Positions 32,017 to 40,000 of a DNA stretch of 64,000 bases are shown here, piece by piece. The position numbers and the translations under genes were made by a program. The notes under the pieces were generated by a model. The model searched no databases and was not told the origin of the DNA. It saw only the letters and a list, made by a program, of their open reading frames with translations. This DNA comes from Lysobacter capsici (GTDB lineage Bacteria > Pseudomonadota > Gammaproteobacteria > Xanthomonadales > Xanthomonadaceae): the NCBI RefSeq assembly GCF_018732085.1, contig NZ_CP076103.1:5890001-5954000 (forward strand), written 5' to 3'. Each line of letters starts with the position of its first letter. The first letter of the stretch is position 1.

Positions 32017-34506
32017 ATGTCCGCCCTGATCGACCCGTCCTCGCGCGATCTCGTCCCCTCGCCCGCCGCGGCCCGCGCGCTGGCCCGTAGCGACAGCGAG
32101 GAAGCCATCGACGCCCGCCACGGCGGCGCGCTGGCGCAGCGTCTGCAACGCCGCTACCGCGACCGCATCACCGGCAGCTTCACCCTGCCCGGGCGCGAAG
32201 GCCGCTACGCGCCGCTGCCCGAGGACCTGCCCGAATCGCTCAAGGCCGCGCTGCGCGCGCGCGGCATCGACCGCCTCTACAGCCACCAGGCGCAGGCCTG
32301 GGACGCGACCCAGGCCGGCGAACACGTCGCCGTGGTCACCCCGACCGCCTCGGGCAAGTCGCTGTGCTACACCCTGCCGGTGGTGGCCGCGGCGATGACC
32401 CGCGGCGCCAAGGCGCTGTACCTGTTTCCGACCAAGGCGCTGGCGCAGGATCAGGTCGCCGAGCTGCTGGAGCTCAACCGCGCCGGCGATCTGGGGGTCA
32501 AGGCCTTCACCTTCGACGGCGACACCCCCGGCGACGCGCGCCAGGCGATCCGCCTGCACGGCGACATCGTCGTGTCCAATCCCGACATGCTGCACCAGGC
32601 GATCCTGCCGCATCACACCAAGTGGGCGCAGTTCTTCGAGAACCTGCGCTACATCGTGATCGACGAGATCCACACCTACCGCGGCGTGTTCGGCAGCCAC
32701 GTCGCCGGGGTGCTGCGGCGGCTGCAGCGGATCTGCGCGTTCTACGGCGTCACCCCGCAATTCATCCTGTGCTCGGCGACGATCGGCAATCCCCAGGCCC
32801 ACGCCGAGGCGCTGATCGAACAACCGGTGCGCGCGATCCTCGATTCGGGCGCGCCGACCGGCGACAAGCACGTGCTGCTGTGGAACCCGCCGGTGGTCAA
32901 CGCCGACCTGGGCCTGCGCGCGTCGGCGCGCTCGCAGAGCAACCGGATCGCGCGCATCGCGATCAAGGCCGGGTTGAAGACCCTGATCTTCGCCCAGACC
33001 CGGCTGATGGTCGAAGTGCTGACCAAGTACCTCAAGGACGTGTTCGATCACGATCCGCGCAAACCCGCGCGCATCCGCGCCTACCGCGGCGGCTATCTGC
33101 CGAGCGAACGCCGCGAGGCCGAACGTGCGATGCGCGACGGCCGCATCGACGGCATCGTCTCGACTTCGGCGCTGGAACTCGGCGTGGACATCGGCAGTCT
33201 CGACGTGGTCGTGCTCAACGGCTATCCGGGCTCGGTCGCGGCCACCTGGCAACGCTTCGGCCGCGCCGGCCGTCGCCAGCAACCGTCGCTCGGCATCCTG
33301 GTCGCCAGCTCGCAGCCGCTGGACCAATACGTGGTGCGGCATCCGGATTTCTTCGCCGATGCCTCGCCCGAGCACGCGCGCATCGCGCCCGACCAGCCGC
33401 TGATCCTGTTCGATCACATCCGCTGCGCCGCGTTCGAACTGCCGTTCCAGCACGGCGAGAATTTCGGCCCGATCGATCCGGAAGTGTTCCTCGAAGCCCT
33501 GGCCGAAACCGGCGTGGTGCATCGCGAAGGCGAGCGCTGGGAATGGATCGCCGACAGCTATCCGGCCAATGCGGTGAGCCTGCGCTCGGTCGCCGACGGC
33601 AACTTCGTGGTGGTCGATCGCAGCGACGGCCGCCAGGTCATCATCGCCGAGGTCGATTACTCGGCCGCCGCGCTGACCTTGTACGAAGGCGCGATCCACA
33701 TGATCCAGTCGGTGCCGTACCAGGTCGAACGCCTCGACTGGGACGGCCGCAAGGCCTACGTGACCCGCACCCATGTCGACTACTACACCGACTCGATCGA
33801 CTACACCAAGCTCAAGGTGCTCGAACGTTTCGACGGCGGCGAGGCCGGGCGCGGCGATAGTCATCACGGCGAAGTGCACGTGGTCCGGCGCGTGGCCGGT
33901 TACAAGAAGATTCGTTACTACACCCACGAGAGCATCGGCTACGGCCCGGTCAATCTGCCCGATCAGGAGCTGCACACCACCGCAGTGTGGTGGCAGTTGC
34001 CGCAGGGCGTACTGCTGTCGCGCTTCGAGTCCAAGCACGAGGCGCTCGACGGGTTTCTCGGCGCCGCGCATGCGCTGCACATCGTCGCCACGGTCGCGGT
34101 GATGGCCGATGCGCGCGATCTGCAGAAGTCGGTCGGCAACGGCGACGGCGCCTGGTTCGCGACCCAGGACGCGAACGGCCGCGGCCAGTTGCGCGGCGGC
34201 GAACACGAGGCGCCGCTCGGCGGCCCGGTGGCGATGCTGGAAGTGCAGCAATTCGTGCCGACCGTGTATCTGTACGACAACTTCCCCGGCGGGGTGGGTT
34301 TGAGCGAGCCGCTGTGGCTACGTCAGGCCGAACTGGTCGGCCGCGCGCTGGAACTGGTCGAACGCTGCGACTGCCGCGCCGGCTGCCCGGCCTGCGTCGG
34401 CCCGGTGCTGGCTGCCGACGAAGACCGCGAGCAGGCGACGCCGCGCTCGCTGGCCTTGCAGGTGTTGCGCCTGCTGAGCGGGCGCGACGACGGCGACGCG
34501 GCATGA
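32017..34506 (+). CDS. mrfA: MrfA-type DNA-repair helicase
   Basis: An 829-residue superfamily 2 helicase of the YprA/MrfA group. Motif I VVTPTASGKS (109-115 for the core), Ia LFPTKALAQDQ, II VIDEIHTY (215-218 for DEIH), III LCSATIGNP, IV/V GIVSTSALELGVDIGSLD, VI TWQRFGRAGRRQQPSLG. The C-terminal DUF1998-like part holds the cysteine cluster CDCRAGCPACVGP (about 784-796). In Bacillus subtilis MrfA unwinds 3' to 5' in UvrA-independent removal of mitomycin C adducts together with MrfB. The next gene is MrfB with overlapping stop/start, so the pathway is likely. Confidence 0.93.
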   Translation: MSALIDPSSRDLVPSPAAARALARSDSEEAIDARHGGALAQRLQRRYRDRITGSFTLPGREGRYAPLPEDLPESLKAALRARGIDRLYSHQAQAWDATQAGEHVAVVTPTASGKSLCYTLPVVAAAMTRGAKALYLFPTKALAQDQVAELLELNRAGDLGVKAFTFDGDTPGDARQAIRLHGDIVVSNPDMLHQAILPHHTKWAQFFENLRYIVIDEIHTYRGVFGSHVAGVLRRLQRICAFYGVTPQFILCSATIGNPQAHAEALIEQPVRAILDSGAPTGDKHVLLWNPPVVNADLGLRASARSQSNRIARIAIKAGLKTLIFAQTRLMVEVLTKYLKDVFDHDPRKPARIRAYRGGYLPSERREAERAMRDGRIDGIVSTSALELGVDIGSLDVVVLNGYPGSVAATWQRFGRAGRRQQPSLGILVASSQPLDQYVVRHPDFFADASPEHARIAPDQPLILFDHIRCAAFELPFQHGENFGPIDPEVFLEALAETGVVHREGERWEWIADSYPANAVSLRSVADGNFVVVDRSDGRQVIIAEVDYSAAALTLYEGAIHMIQSVPYQVERLDWDGRKAYVTRTHVDYYTDSIDYTKLKVLERFDGGEAGRGDSHHGEVHVVRRVAGYKKIRYYTHESIGYGPVNLPDQELHTTAVWWQLPQGVLLSRFESKHEALDGFLGAAHALHIVATVAVMADARDLQKSVGNGDGAWFATQDANGRGQLRGGEHEAPLGGPVAMLEVQQFVPTVYLYDNFPGGVGLSEPLWLRQAELVGRALELVERCDCRAGCPACVGPVLAADEDREQATPRSLALQVLRLLSGRDDGDAA

Positions 34507-35792
34507 GTCTGACCCTGGCCAAATTGCGTGCGTTGCAGCGGCAGGCCGGGCGGGCGGAGGCGGAGGTTGCATCTGCGCCGGAGGGAAAAGCGAATCTCCC
34601 CCGACCCCTGTTTTCCAAGGAAGGGAGACAAGCGGATGCGTCGGATGCGCAGTGCCGCAGCGAAATTGCCGGCAACGGCGACGTTGCCAACACCTCCCCG
34701 AAACAGGCCGCGTTCCCCCGCTCCGACGCAAGCACTCCCCTCTTTGGAAACGAGGGGTTGGGGGAGATTCGCTCTTCGCACATTTCTGTCGACACACTCC
34801 CGGTCGCGGCATCTTCAATCACGCCCACCGACGCACCCCAAAGCAGCGACGCAAACGCTCCGCTCTTTGGAAAAGACGGGCTTGGGGAAACCAGATCTTC
34901 GCGCCCCGACATCGACGCCCTGCGCCGCCTGATCGCCTTGCGCGAACGCAAACCCATCACGCCGACGGCGGCCACCAACGCAGCCACGGCGCCGCAAACC
35001 TCACCCGCCCGCACGTTCCCGCGCTCGGTCCCCGCCCATTCCGGCAACGCAAGCGCCACACCCAACAACAACCTGCGCGCCCTGCCCGCCGAGCGCTCGC
35101 TCCCAGGCGAAGAAATCGCCCCCGGCCTGCATCTGATCCAGGCGCACCTGCCGCTGCCGGCGCCCGCGCAATCGCTGCCGCTGGCGTTCGCCAAGCGCCC
35201 CGACGACGCGCTCGACCCGCGCCGCCTGCTGTTCTTCGACACCGAAACCACCGGCCTGGCCGGCGGCACCGGCACCCGCGCCTTCATGATCGGCGCCGCC
35301 GACTGGTATCACGACCCACAGCTCGGCGACGGCCTGCGTATCCGCCAACTGATGATCTCCACCCTGTCGGCCGAACCGGCGATGCTGCGCGCGTTCTCTC
35401 AATGGATCGAGCCGGACACGGTGCTGTCGAGCTACAACGGCCGCTGCTACGACACGCCGCTGTTGAACACCCGTTACCGCCTGGCGCGCATCGCCAATCC
35501 GCTGAGCGGGCTGGATCACGTCGACCTGCTGTTCCCGACCCGGCGGATGTACCGCGGCGTGTGGGAAAACTGCCGGCTGGCGACGATGGAGCGCGAATTG
35601 CTGCACATCGTGCGCGAGGACGACCTGCCCGGGTCGCAGGCGCCGGCGGCGTGGCTGCATTACCTGCGCGGTGGATCGTCGGCATTGCTGCGGCGCGTGG
35701 CCGCGCATAACCATCAGGACGTGGTGACCTTGGCGCAGCTGATGCTCAAGTTGGTCGAGGCCTACGACGAACGTGCGTTGGCTTCGGTGTAG
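34503..35792 (+). CDS. mrfB: MrfB-type DEDDh exonuclease with repeat-derived N-terminal linker
   Basis: A 429-residue protein. The nuclease part spans about 235-425: FFDTETTGLAGGTGTRAFMI (DxE at 246-248), SYNGRCYDTPLLNTRY (second Asp) and AHNHQDVVTLAQLM (His and last Asp), an intact DEDDh site of the YprB family. MrfB pairs with MrfA in mitomycin repair. ATG overlaps the mrfA stop (ATGA). Residues 1-200 are unusual: three PLF-x2-EG/DG peptides at about 35-41, 79-85 and 120-126 are encoded by in-frame family D palindromes, giving a much longer linker than usual. Confidence 0.9.
   Translation: MSLTLAKLRALQRQAGRAEAEVASAPEGKANLPRPLFSKEGRQADASDAQCRSEIAGNGDVANTSPKQAAFPRSDASTPLFGNEGLGEIRSSHISVDTLPVAASSITPTDAPQSSDANAPLFGKDGLGETRSSRPDIDALRRLIALRERKPITPTAATNAATAPQTSPARTFPRSVPAHSGNASATPNNNLRALPAERSLPGEEIAPGLHLIQAHLPLPAPAQSLPLAFAKRPDDALDPRRLLFFDTETTGLAGGTGTRAFMIGAADWYHDPQLGDGLRIRQLMISTLSAEPAMLRAFSQWIEPDTVLSSYNGRCYDTPLLNTRYRLARIANPLSGLDHVDLLFPTRRMYRGVWENCRLATMERELLHIVREDDLPGSQAPAAWLHYLRGGSSALLRRVAAHNHQDVVTLAQLMLKLVEAYDERALASV
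34588..34902. repeat. Three in-frame family D palindrome copies inside mrfB
   Basis: Copies at about 34588-34630 (inverted), 34731-34778 and 34854-34902 carry the core CTCTTTGGAAACGAGGGG and the tail GGGGGAGATTCGCTCTTCGC, matching the intergenic elements at 51499-51873. All keep the reading frame (315 bases overall, no stops). Confidence 0.85.
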
Positions 35793-35839
35793 CGCTGGCG
35801 CGAATCACGACCTCGTCATGACGATGCGATCTGTCGCAA

Positions 35840-35932
35840 CGCGGTCGCGGCTTGCGCCGCTCCTACAGGTAGGCACCCGACCTTCGCGATGTGTGTATCC
35901 CCCTGTAGGAGCGGCGCAAGCCGCGACCGCGC
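35840..35932. repeat. REP-like inverted pair, family C
   Basis: GCGGTCGCGGCTTGCGCCGC TCCTACAG and its exact complement, 28 bases apart, form a long hairpin downstream of mrfB. The rest of the 35793-36189 gap holds no gene; a TACACT box near 36108 could be the -10 of the next gene. Confidence 0.88.
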
Positions 35933-36189
35933 CGCAACGACCACGCCGCCACCATCCGCAACGCCGACGCAATCGCCAACACCGACTCCGACTCCGACAG
36001 CAACGCAATCGCGATCGCGATCGCCGCCGCACCAAACCCGCGCATGAACACACCGCGCATCCCGCCGAATCGCGACCATCGCCCCGCCGCATCGCCCCGC
36101 TACACTGCGCGCCCCGGCCTTCATGCGCCGCACACGCCGCCGCCCGCAGGCTCGCGGCACCGATCTGCCGAGCCGTCAGGAGCATCGCC

Positions 36190-36495
36190 ATGTCCCCGAA
36201 TACCGTCCTTCGCACCGCCCTTCCGATCGCCGCGCTGAGCCTCGCCCTGGCCGCCTGCGCCACGCCGATTCCGCCGACCAACATCAGCCCGGCCAGCTGC
36301 AACGCCGAAGCCGCGCGCTGGGCGATCGGCCGCGCCCCCGACGAAGCCACCATCGAGCGCGCCCGCGCCGAAACCGGCAGCCGCTCGGTGCGCGTGCTCA
36401 AGCCCGGCATGGCCGCGACGATGGACTTCCAGCAGGACCGCCTGAACATCGACGTCAACGAACGCGGCGCGATCACCGGCCTGCGTTGCGGCTGA
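36190..36495 (+). CDS. I78-family peptidase inhibitor lipoprotein 1
   Basis: A 101-residue protein with lipoprotein signal LPIAALSLALAAC and a small domain matching the I78 inhibitor family: SCNAEAARWAIGR, then ARAETGSRSVRVLKPGMAAT, then DRLNIDVNERGAITGLRCG with the paired cysteines. I78 proteins are small subtilisin-type inhibitors. Xanthomonadaceae that secrete many proteases often carry several. It may protect the envelope against the cell's own or rival serine proteases; direct evidence is lacking. ATG follows a possible GGAG-less leader. Confidence 0.85.
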   Translation: MSPNTVLRTALPIAALSLALAACATPIPPTNISPASCNAEAARWAIGRAPDEATIERARAETGSRSVRVLKPGMAATMDFQQDRLNIDVNERGAITGLRCG

Positions 36496-36743
36496 GTTTC
36501 TCCATCGCCTTGCAGGCGCGATGACAGGCGCGAACGCACCGATCCGAATCGGTGCGTATCGCGCCGCATCGTCGCCGTCCGCACGACCCCGACGCGGATA
36601 AGGCCGCACGCGCTGTGAACGAGGTCGCGGATCGCGCGATCGGGTTTTCGCGTTAACCCTGGACACAGCCGCTGCGGTGCAGGCTCGCCCCATCGTGCCG
36701 CGCAGGCATTCCGCCATGCGCGTCGTCGCTGAAGGAGATCGCC
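36496..36743. other. Gap between the two I78 genes
   Basis: 248 bp without gene or recognised repeat. GAAGGAGATCGCC before the ATG at 36744 is a strong ribosome site. Confidence 0.5.
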
Positions 36744-37175
36744 ATGTCGAACCGGATCGGCCCCCTATTCCCGCTGCGCCTTCGCCACCTGCCCGCCGCC
36801 CGCCTGCTGTCGGGCGCGGTATTGGCCGCGACCCTGCCCCTGGCGATGGCCGCCTGCGCCGGACCACGCGGCGCCGACGAAATGTCCAGCTCCGCGCCCA
36901 ATTCGGACGACCAAGGCGCCGCCGTCAAACCCATTGCAGTGGGCGAACCGCATCCCATGCCCGCGCCGCGCACCTGCAACGCCGACGCGGCCAAGGCCGC
37001 GCTGGTCGGCAAGACCGCCGACACCGCCACCGTCGAACGCGCCCGCACCCAGGCCGGCGGCCACACCGTGCGCGTGCTCAAGCCGGGCCAGATGATCACC
37101 AAGGAATACATGGACGGCCGGGTCAACGTGCATGTCGACGAGAACAACGTGATCGTCGATGTGGGTTGCGGCTGA
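36744..37175 (+). CDS. I78-family peptidase inhibitor lipoprotein 2
   Basis: A 143-residue paralogue of the preceding gene. It has a longer N-terminus (RLLSGAVLAATLPLAMAAC lipobox) and a linker of about 40 residues before the domain TCNADAAKAALVGKTADTAT, ARTQAGGHTVRVLKPGQMIT and EYMDGRVNVHVDENNVIVDV. The domain aligns with that of the first gene at about half of positions (RVLKPG, RxNxxVDE/N), so they are ancient duplicates with independent N-termini. AAGGAGA is an excellent ribosome site. Same proposed role, different tether length. Confidence 0.85.
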   Translation: MSNRIGPLFPLRLRHLPAARLLSGAVLAATLPLAMAACAGPRGADEMSSSAPNSDDQGAAVKPIAVGEPHPMPAPRTCNADAAKAALVGKTADTATVERARTQAGGHTVRVLKPGQMITKEYMDGRVNVHVDENNVIVDVGCG

Positions 37176-37340
37176 GAACGCCCGCGAACGCAGCGCGGTA
37201 CGCAAGGCGTCGACGATAACGATGCACTCCGCGGCCGCCACATGAGCCGCGGCATTCGGCCCGCCTGACCGCAGGAAATCCCGGTGGAACGCCGCTCCCA
37301 CGCGCGGCGTTCCACCCATCGATGTCGTTGCATTGATGCT

Positions 37341-37374
37341 CCCTGTAGGGGCGGCGCGAGCCGCGACCGCGACC
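37341..37374. repeat. Family C half element
   Basis: CCCTGTAGGGGCGGCGCGAG CCGCGACCGCGACC: one arm of the family C palindrome, in a 412-bp gap (37176-37588) that otherwise holds no gene. TAAACT at 37561 could be the -10 box of the barnase gene. Confidence 0.75.
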
Positions 37375-37588
37375 TGCCAACCACGGCGCAACCTGCGGCA
37401 TCGCGCCACCACCCCAAACATCAAGCCCGCCAACCTCGCAACCAAGCGCGCTCTGCGGCAGCGCCACGACAACGCCCCCGCACTTCGCCAAACACACCGC
37501 GAACCGATCGGACCATAACGGCGGGGCCGCATCGAAACACCACCGACGATCCTCGTGCTCTAAACTGCAGCCATCGTCTGCGAGGGTC

Positions 37589-38062
37589 ATGACCATGCGC
37601 CGCAACCTGTGGCTGATCGCCGCCGTCCTCCTGATCGGCCTGTGGGCATGGTCGCAGCATTCCGCGCGCACGCCGGTCGCGACATCCTCACCGGACAGTG
37701 CGCCGCAGCGCGAACGCACCGGACCGGCCGTCAACGTCACCGCCAGCGTCAGTACCGCGCGCAGCGACACCTACCCCGCCTTCCTGCCCCGCGAAGCCCA
37801 CGACGTCCTGCGCCGCATCGCCGCCGGCGGCCCGTTCGACCATCGCCAGGACGGCAGCACCTTCCAGAACCGCGAGAACCGCCTGCCGAAACAGCCGCGC
37901 GGCTACTACCGCGAGTACACGGTGGAAACGCCCGGCTCGGACGATCGCGGCGCGCGCCGCATCGTCACCGGCGGCGACCCGCCGAGCGAGTATTTCTACA
38001 GCGACGATCACTACCGCAGCTTCCGGCGCTTCGACGTCGCCGCTGAAGGAGCCTCGCGATGA
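37589..38062 (+). CDS. Barnase-type guanyl ribonuclease with membrane anchor or signal
   Basis: A 157-residue protein. Residues 7-22 (LWLIAAVLLIGLWAWS) are a signal or anchor; the enzyme domain runs from about 60 to 150 and matches the ribonuclease Sa/barnase family: DGSTFQNRENRLP, GYYREYTVETPG, GARRIVTGG and DDHYRSF. The catalytic glutamate, arginine and histidine correspond to E109, R124 and H141. It cleaves RNA after guanine. The next gene encodes the inhibitor barstar, with overlapping stop and start (ATGA). GAGGGTC precedes the ATG. Confidence 0.93.
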   Translation: MTMRRNLWLIAAVLLIGLWAWSQHSARTPVATSSPDSAPQRERTGPAVNVTASVSTARSDTYPAFLPREAHDVLRRIAAGGPFDHRQDGSTFQNRENRLPKQPRGYYREYTVETPGSDDRGARRIVTGGDPPSEYFYSDDHYRSFRRFDVAAEGASR

Positions 38063-38496
38063 GCGCCATCGATCCGCGCGAACTGCTCGCCGACCCGGCC
38101 CAGGCCGGCGCCTACTTCATCGATGCGCGCGACGCGCGCGCGCTGGCCGATGCCGCGATCGAGCTGGAGTTCGCGCTGGCGCGGGTGGATTTCAGCGGTT
38201 GCGCGAGCAAGGACGACGCGCTCGAACGCATCGCGCGCGCGCTGCGTTTTCCCGACTGGTTCGGCGGCAACTGGGATGCGCTCAACGACAGCGTCAACGA
38301 CCTGTCGTGGTGGCCGGCGCCTGGCTACGTGCTGCTGATCGAACACGCCGGCCCGTGGCAGGCGCAGCACAGCGACGACGCGGCGACGCTGATCGAAATC
38401 CTCAACGACGCCGCGCAGGATTGGGCAAAGGCGCGCACCGCGTTCTGGGCGCTGCTGCCGTTGCCGCAGGCCGAACTGGCGCAGATGGCGCCGTGA
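38059..38496 (+). CDS. Barstar-type ribonuclease inhibitor
   Basis: A 145-residue cytoplasmic inhibitor. LRFPDWFGGNWDALNDSVND matches the binding helix of barstar; aspartates D73 and D77 correspond to barstar Asp35 and Asp39, which contact the ribonuclease active site. It protects the producing cell from its own barnase before export. It starts inside the stop of the nuclease gene, so the toxin is never made without it. The end is convergent with the topoisomerase gene, 31 bases away. Confidence 0.92.
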   Translation: MSAIDPRELLADPAQAGAYFIDARDARALADAAIELEFALARVDFSGCASKDDALERIARALRFPDWFGGNWDALNDSVNDLSWWPAPGYVLLIEHAGPWQAQHSDDAATLIEILNDAAQDWAKARTAFWALLPLPQAELAQMAP

Positions 38497-38526
38497 TCGC
38501 CCTGCCGGCGCTGGCCGCGCCCGCGC

Positions 38527-39609
38527 TCAGCCGGCGTGCTTGCGCGCCTGCTTGAGAAACCGCAGCGCCGCGCTTTCCCACTGCAACTCGCTGCGCGCGC
38601 CGTCGGCGTAACGCGACAGACGGCCTTCGCGCCAAGCGCTGAACACCGCCGGATCGATGTAGGCCTTGCGGCAGACGCTCGGCGTGTTGCGCAGCGCCTG
38701 CGCGACTTCGCCGATGACCGCGTTCTGCGCGAGCAGCAGCGCGCGCTCACTCGGCTTGCCGGTGCGCGACGGCTCCGGCAGCGGCAACTCGGCTAGACGC
38801 CGGAACGCGGCCAGGGTGCCGCCCCAGGTGCGGAAGTCCTTGGCGGTGAAGTCCGCGCCCATGGCCTCGTGCAGGTAGGCGTTGACCGCGCCGGAATCCA
38901 CCGGCTGCAGGCGGCCGTCGTCGTCGCGGTACTGGAACAACGCCTGCCCCGGCAGCTGCTGGCAACGACGCACCTGTGCGACCAGCTTGGCGTTGTCGAG
39001 TTCCACCTCCAGCGCCAGCCCGCCCTTGCCGCGAAAGCGGAACCGCGCACGGCCGCCGCGCAGGAAATCGACATGGCGGTTGCGCAAGGTGGTCAGGCCG
39101 AACGAACGATTGCTGCGCGCGTATTCGTGATTGCCCACGCGCAACAGGGTTTCGGCCATCACCGCCACCACGATCGCCAGCACCTTGTCGCGCGGGAAGC
39201 CCGCCAGCTTGAGATCGCGCCGCACTCTGCGCCGCAGCGCCGGCAAGGCGCGACCGAAGGCGATCACGCGTTCGAACTTGCCTTCGTCGCGGGTCTGCCG
39301 CCATTGCGGGTGATAGCGGTATTGCTTGCGCCCGCGCGCATCGCGGCCGGTGGCCTGCAGGTGGCCGCGCGCATCGGTGCAGATCCACACCTGGGTGTAG
39401 GCCGGCGGGATCGCCAGCATGCGGATGCGTTCGAGGGTTTTCGCCGCGCTGACGGCTTTCCCCCGCGGATCGCGATAGGCGAAGCCGCGGCCGGCGCGGC
39501 GGCGCGCGATGCCCGGCTCGCCGTCGTTGACGTAACGCAACCCGGCCGCGCGCGCGGCGCGGCGGTTGGCCACCGCGGGCAACGCCCCAGACGATTTGGA
39601 TTCGCTCAT
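38527..39609 (-). CDS. DNA topoisomerase IB
   Basis: A 360-residue topoisomerase of the poxvirus/bacterial IB type, which relaxes supercoils by a 3'-phosphotyrosine intermediate. GLRYVNDGEPGIARRR starts the N-terminal domain; GKFERVIAFGRALPALRRRV, LLRVGNHEYARSNRSFGLTT, TAKDFRTWGGTLAA and CRKAYIDPAV are conserved catalytic blocks, with the nucleophile Tyr in the last. Arg and His residues of the family pattern are present. Full length. Bacterial homologues are sporadic and stand-alone; no partner is visible. ATG at 39609 precedes homology by about 25 residues. Confidence 0.93.
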   Translation of the reverse strand: MSESKSSGALPAVANRRAARAAGLRYVNDGEPGIARRRAGRGFAYRDPRGKAVSAAKTLERIRMLAIPPAYTQVWICTDARGHLQATGRDARGRKQYRYHPQWRQTRDEGKFERVIAFGRALPALRRRVRRDLKLAGFPRDKVLAIVVAVMAETLLRVGNHEYARSNRSFGLTTLRNRHVDFLRGGRARFRFRGKGGLALEVELDNAKLVAQVRRCQQLPGQALFQYRDDDGRLQPVDSGAVNAYLHEAMGADFTAKDFRTWGGTLAAFRRLAELPLPEPSRTGKPSERALLLAQNAVIGEVAQALRNTPSVCRKAYIDPAVFSAWREGRLSRYADGARSELQWESAALRFLKQARKHAG

Positions 39610-39682
39610 GGCCCAGCAATACGGGCCGCCGCGTCAAGGTCGCGACAAGGATGCGGTCTGGCCGCCGCCGAACCCTAACGGT

Positions 39683-39916
39683 TCAGCGTGGCGCGTCGTC
39701 CTTCTTCTTGAAGTCGACCTTCTCGCCCTTGCTGTCGCTGTTCCACTTGGCCTCGGTCTTGCGCTCGCACCAGGCCGGCGGGGTTTCGCCCGGGCGGCTC
39801 GGGCCGCTGGCGCATTCGGGGCGCGCATCGACGGCGGCGTTGGTGTCGCGGTATTCGACGCCGCCGCAGGCGCTCAGCGCCACGGCGGCCAGGATCGGAA
39901 CGATCAAAGCACGCAT
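39683..39916 (-). CDS. Small lipoprotein
   Basis: A 77-residue protein: lipobox VPILAAVALSAC, then a hydrophilic chain with two further cysteines (RPECASG and AWCERK), probably a disulfide, and a Lys-rich tail (KGEKVDFKKKDD). AGGAG lies 7 bases before the ATG. No homologue recognised. It sits alone between topoisomerase and MFS genes on the minus strand. Confidence 0.75.
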   Translation of the reverse strand: MRALIVPILAAVALSACGGVEYRDTNAAVDARPECASGPSRPGETPPAWCERKTEAKWNSDSKGEKVDFKKKDDAPR

Positions 39917-40000
39917 GAGGAGTCTCCTGACCAATACCAGCGACCTTGCCGGCCGCGCGCCGCGCCTACCTGTGCCATCGGTCAGGTAGGGGTGTCACGT

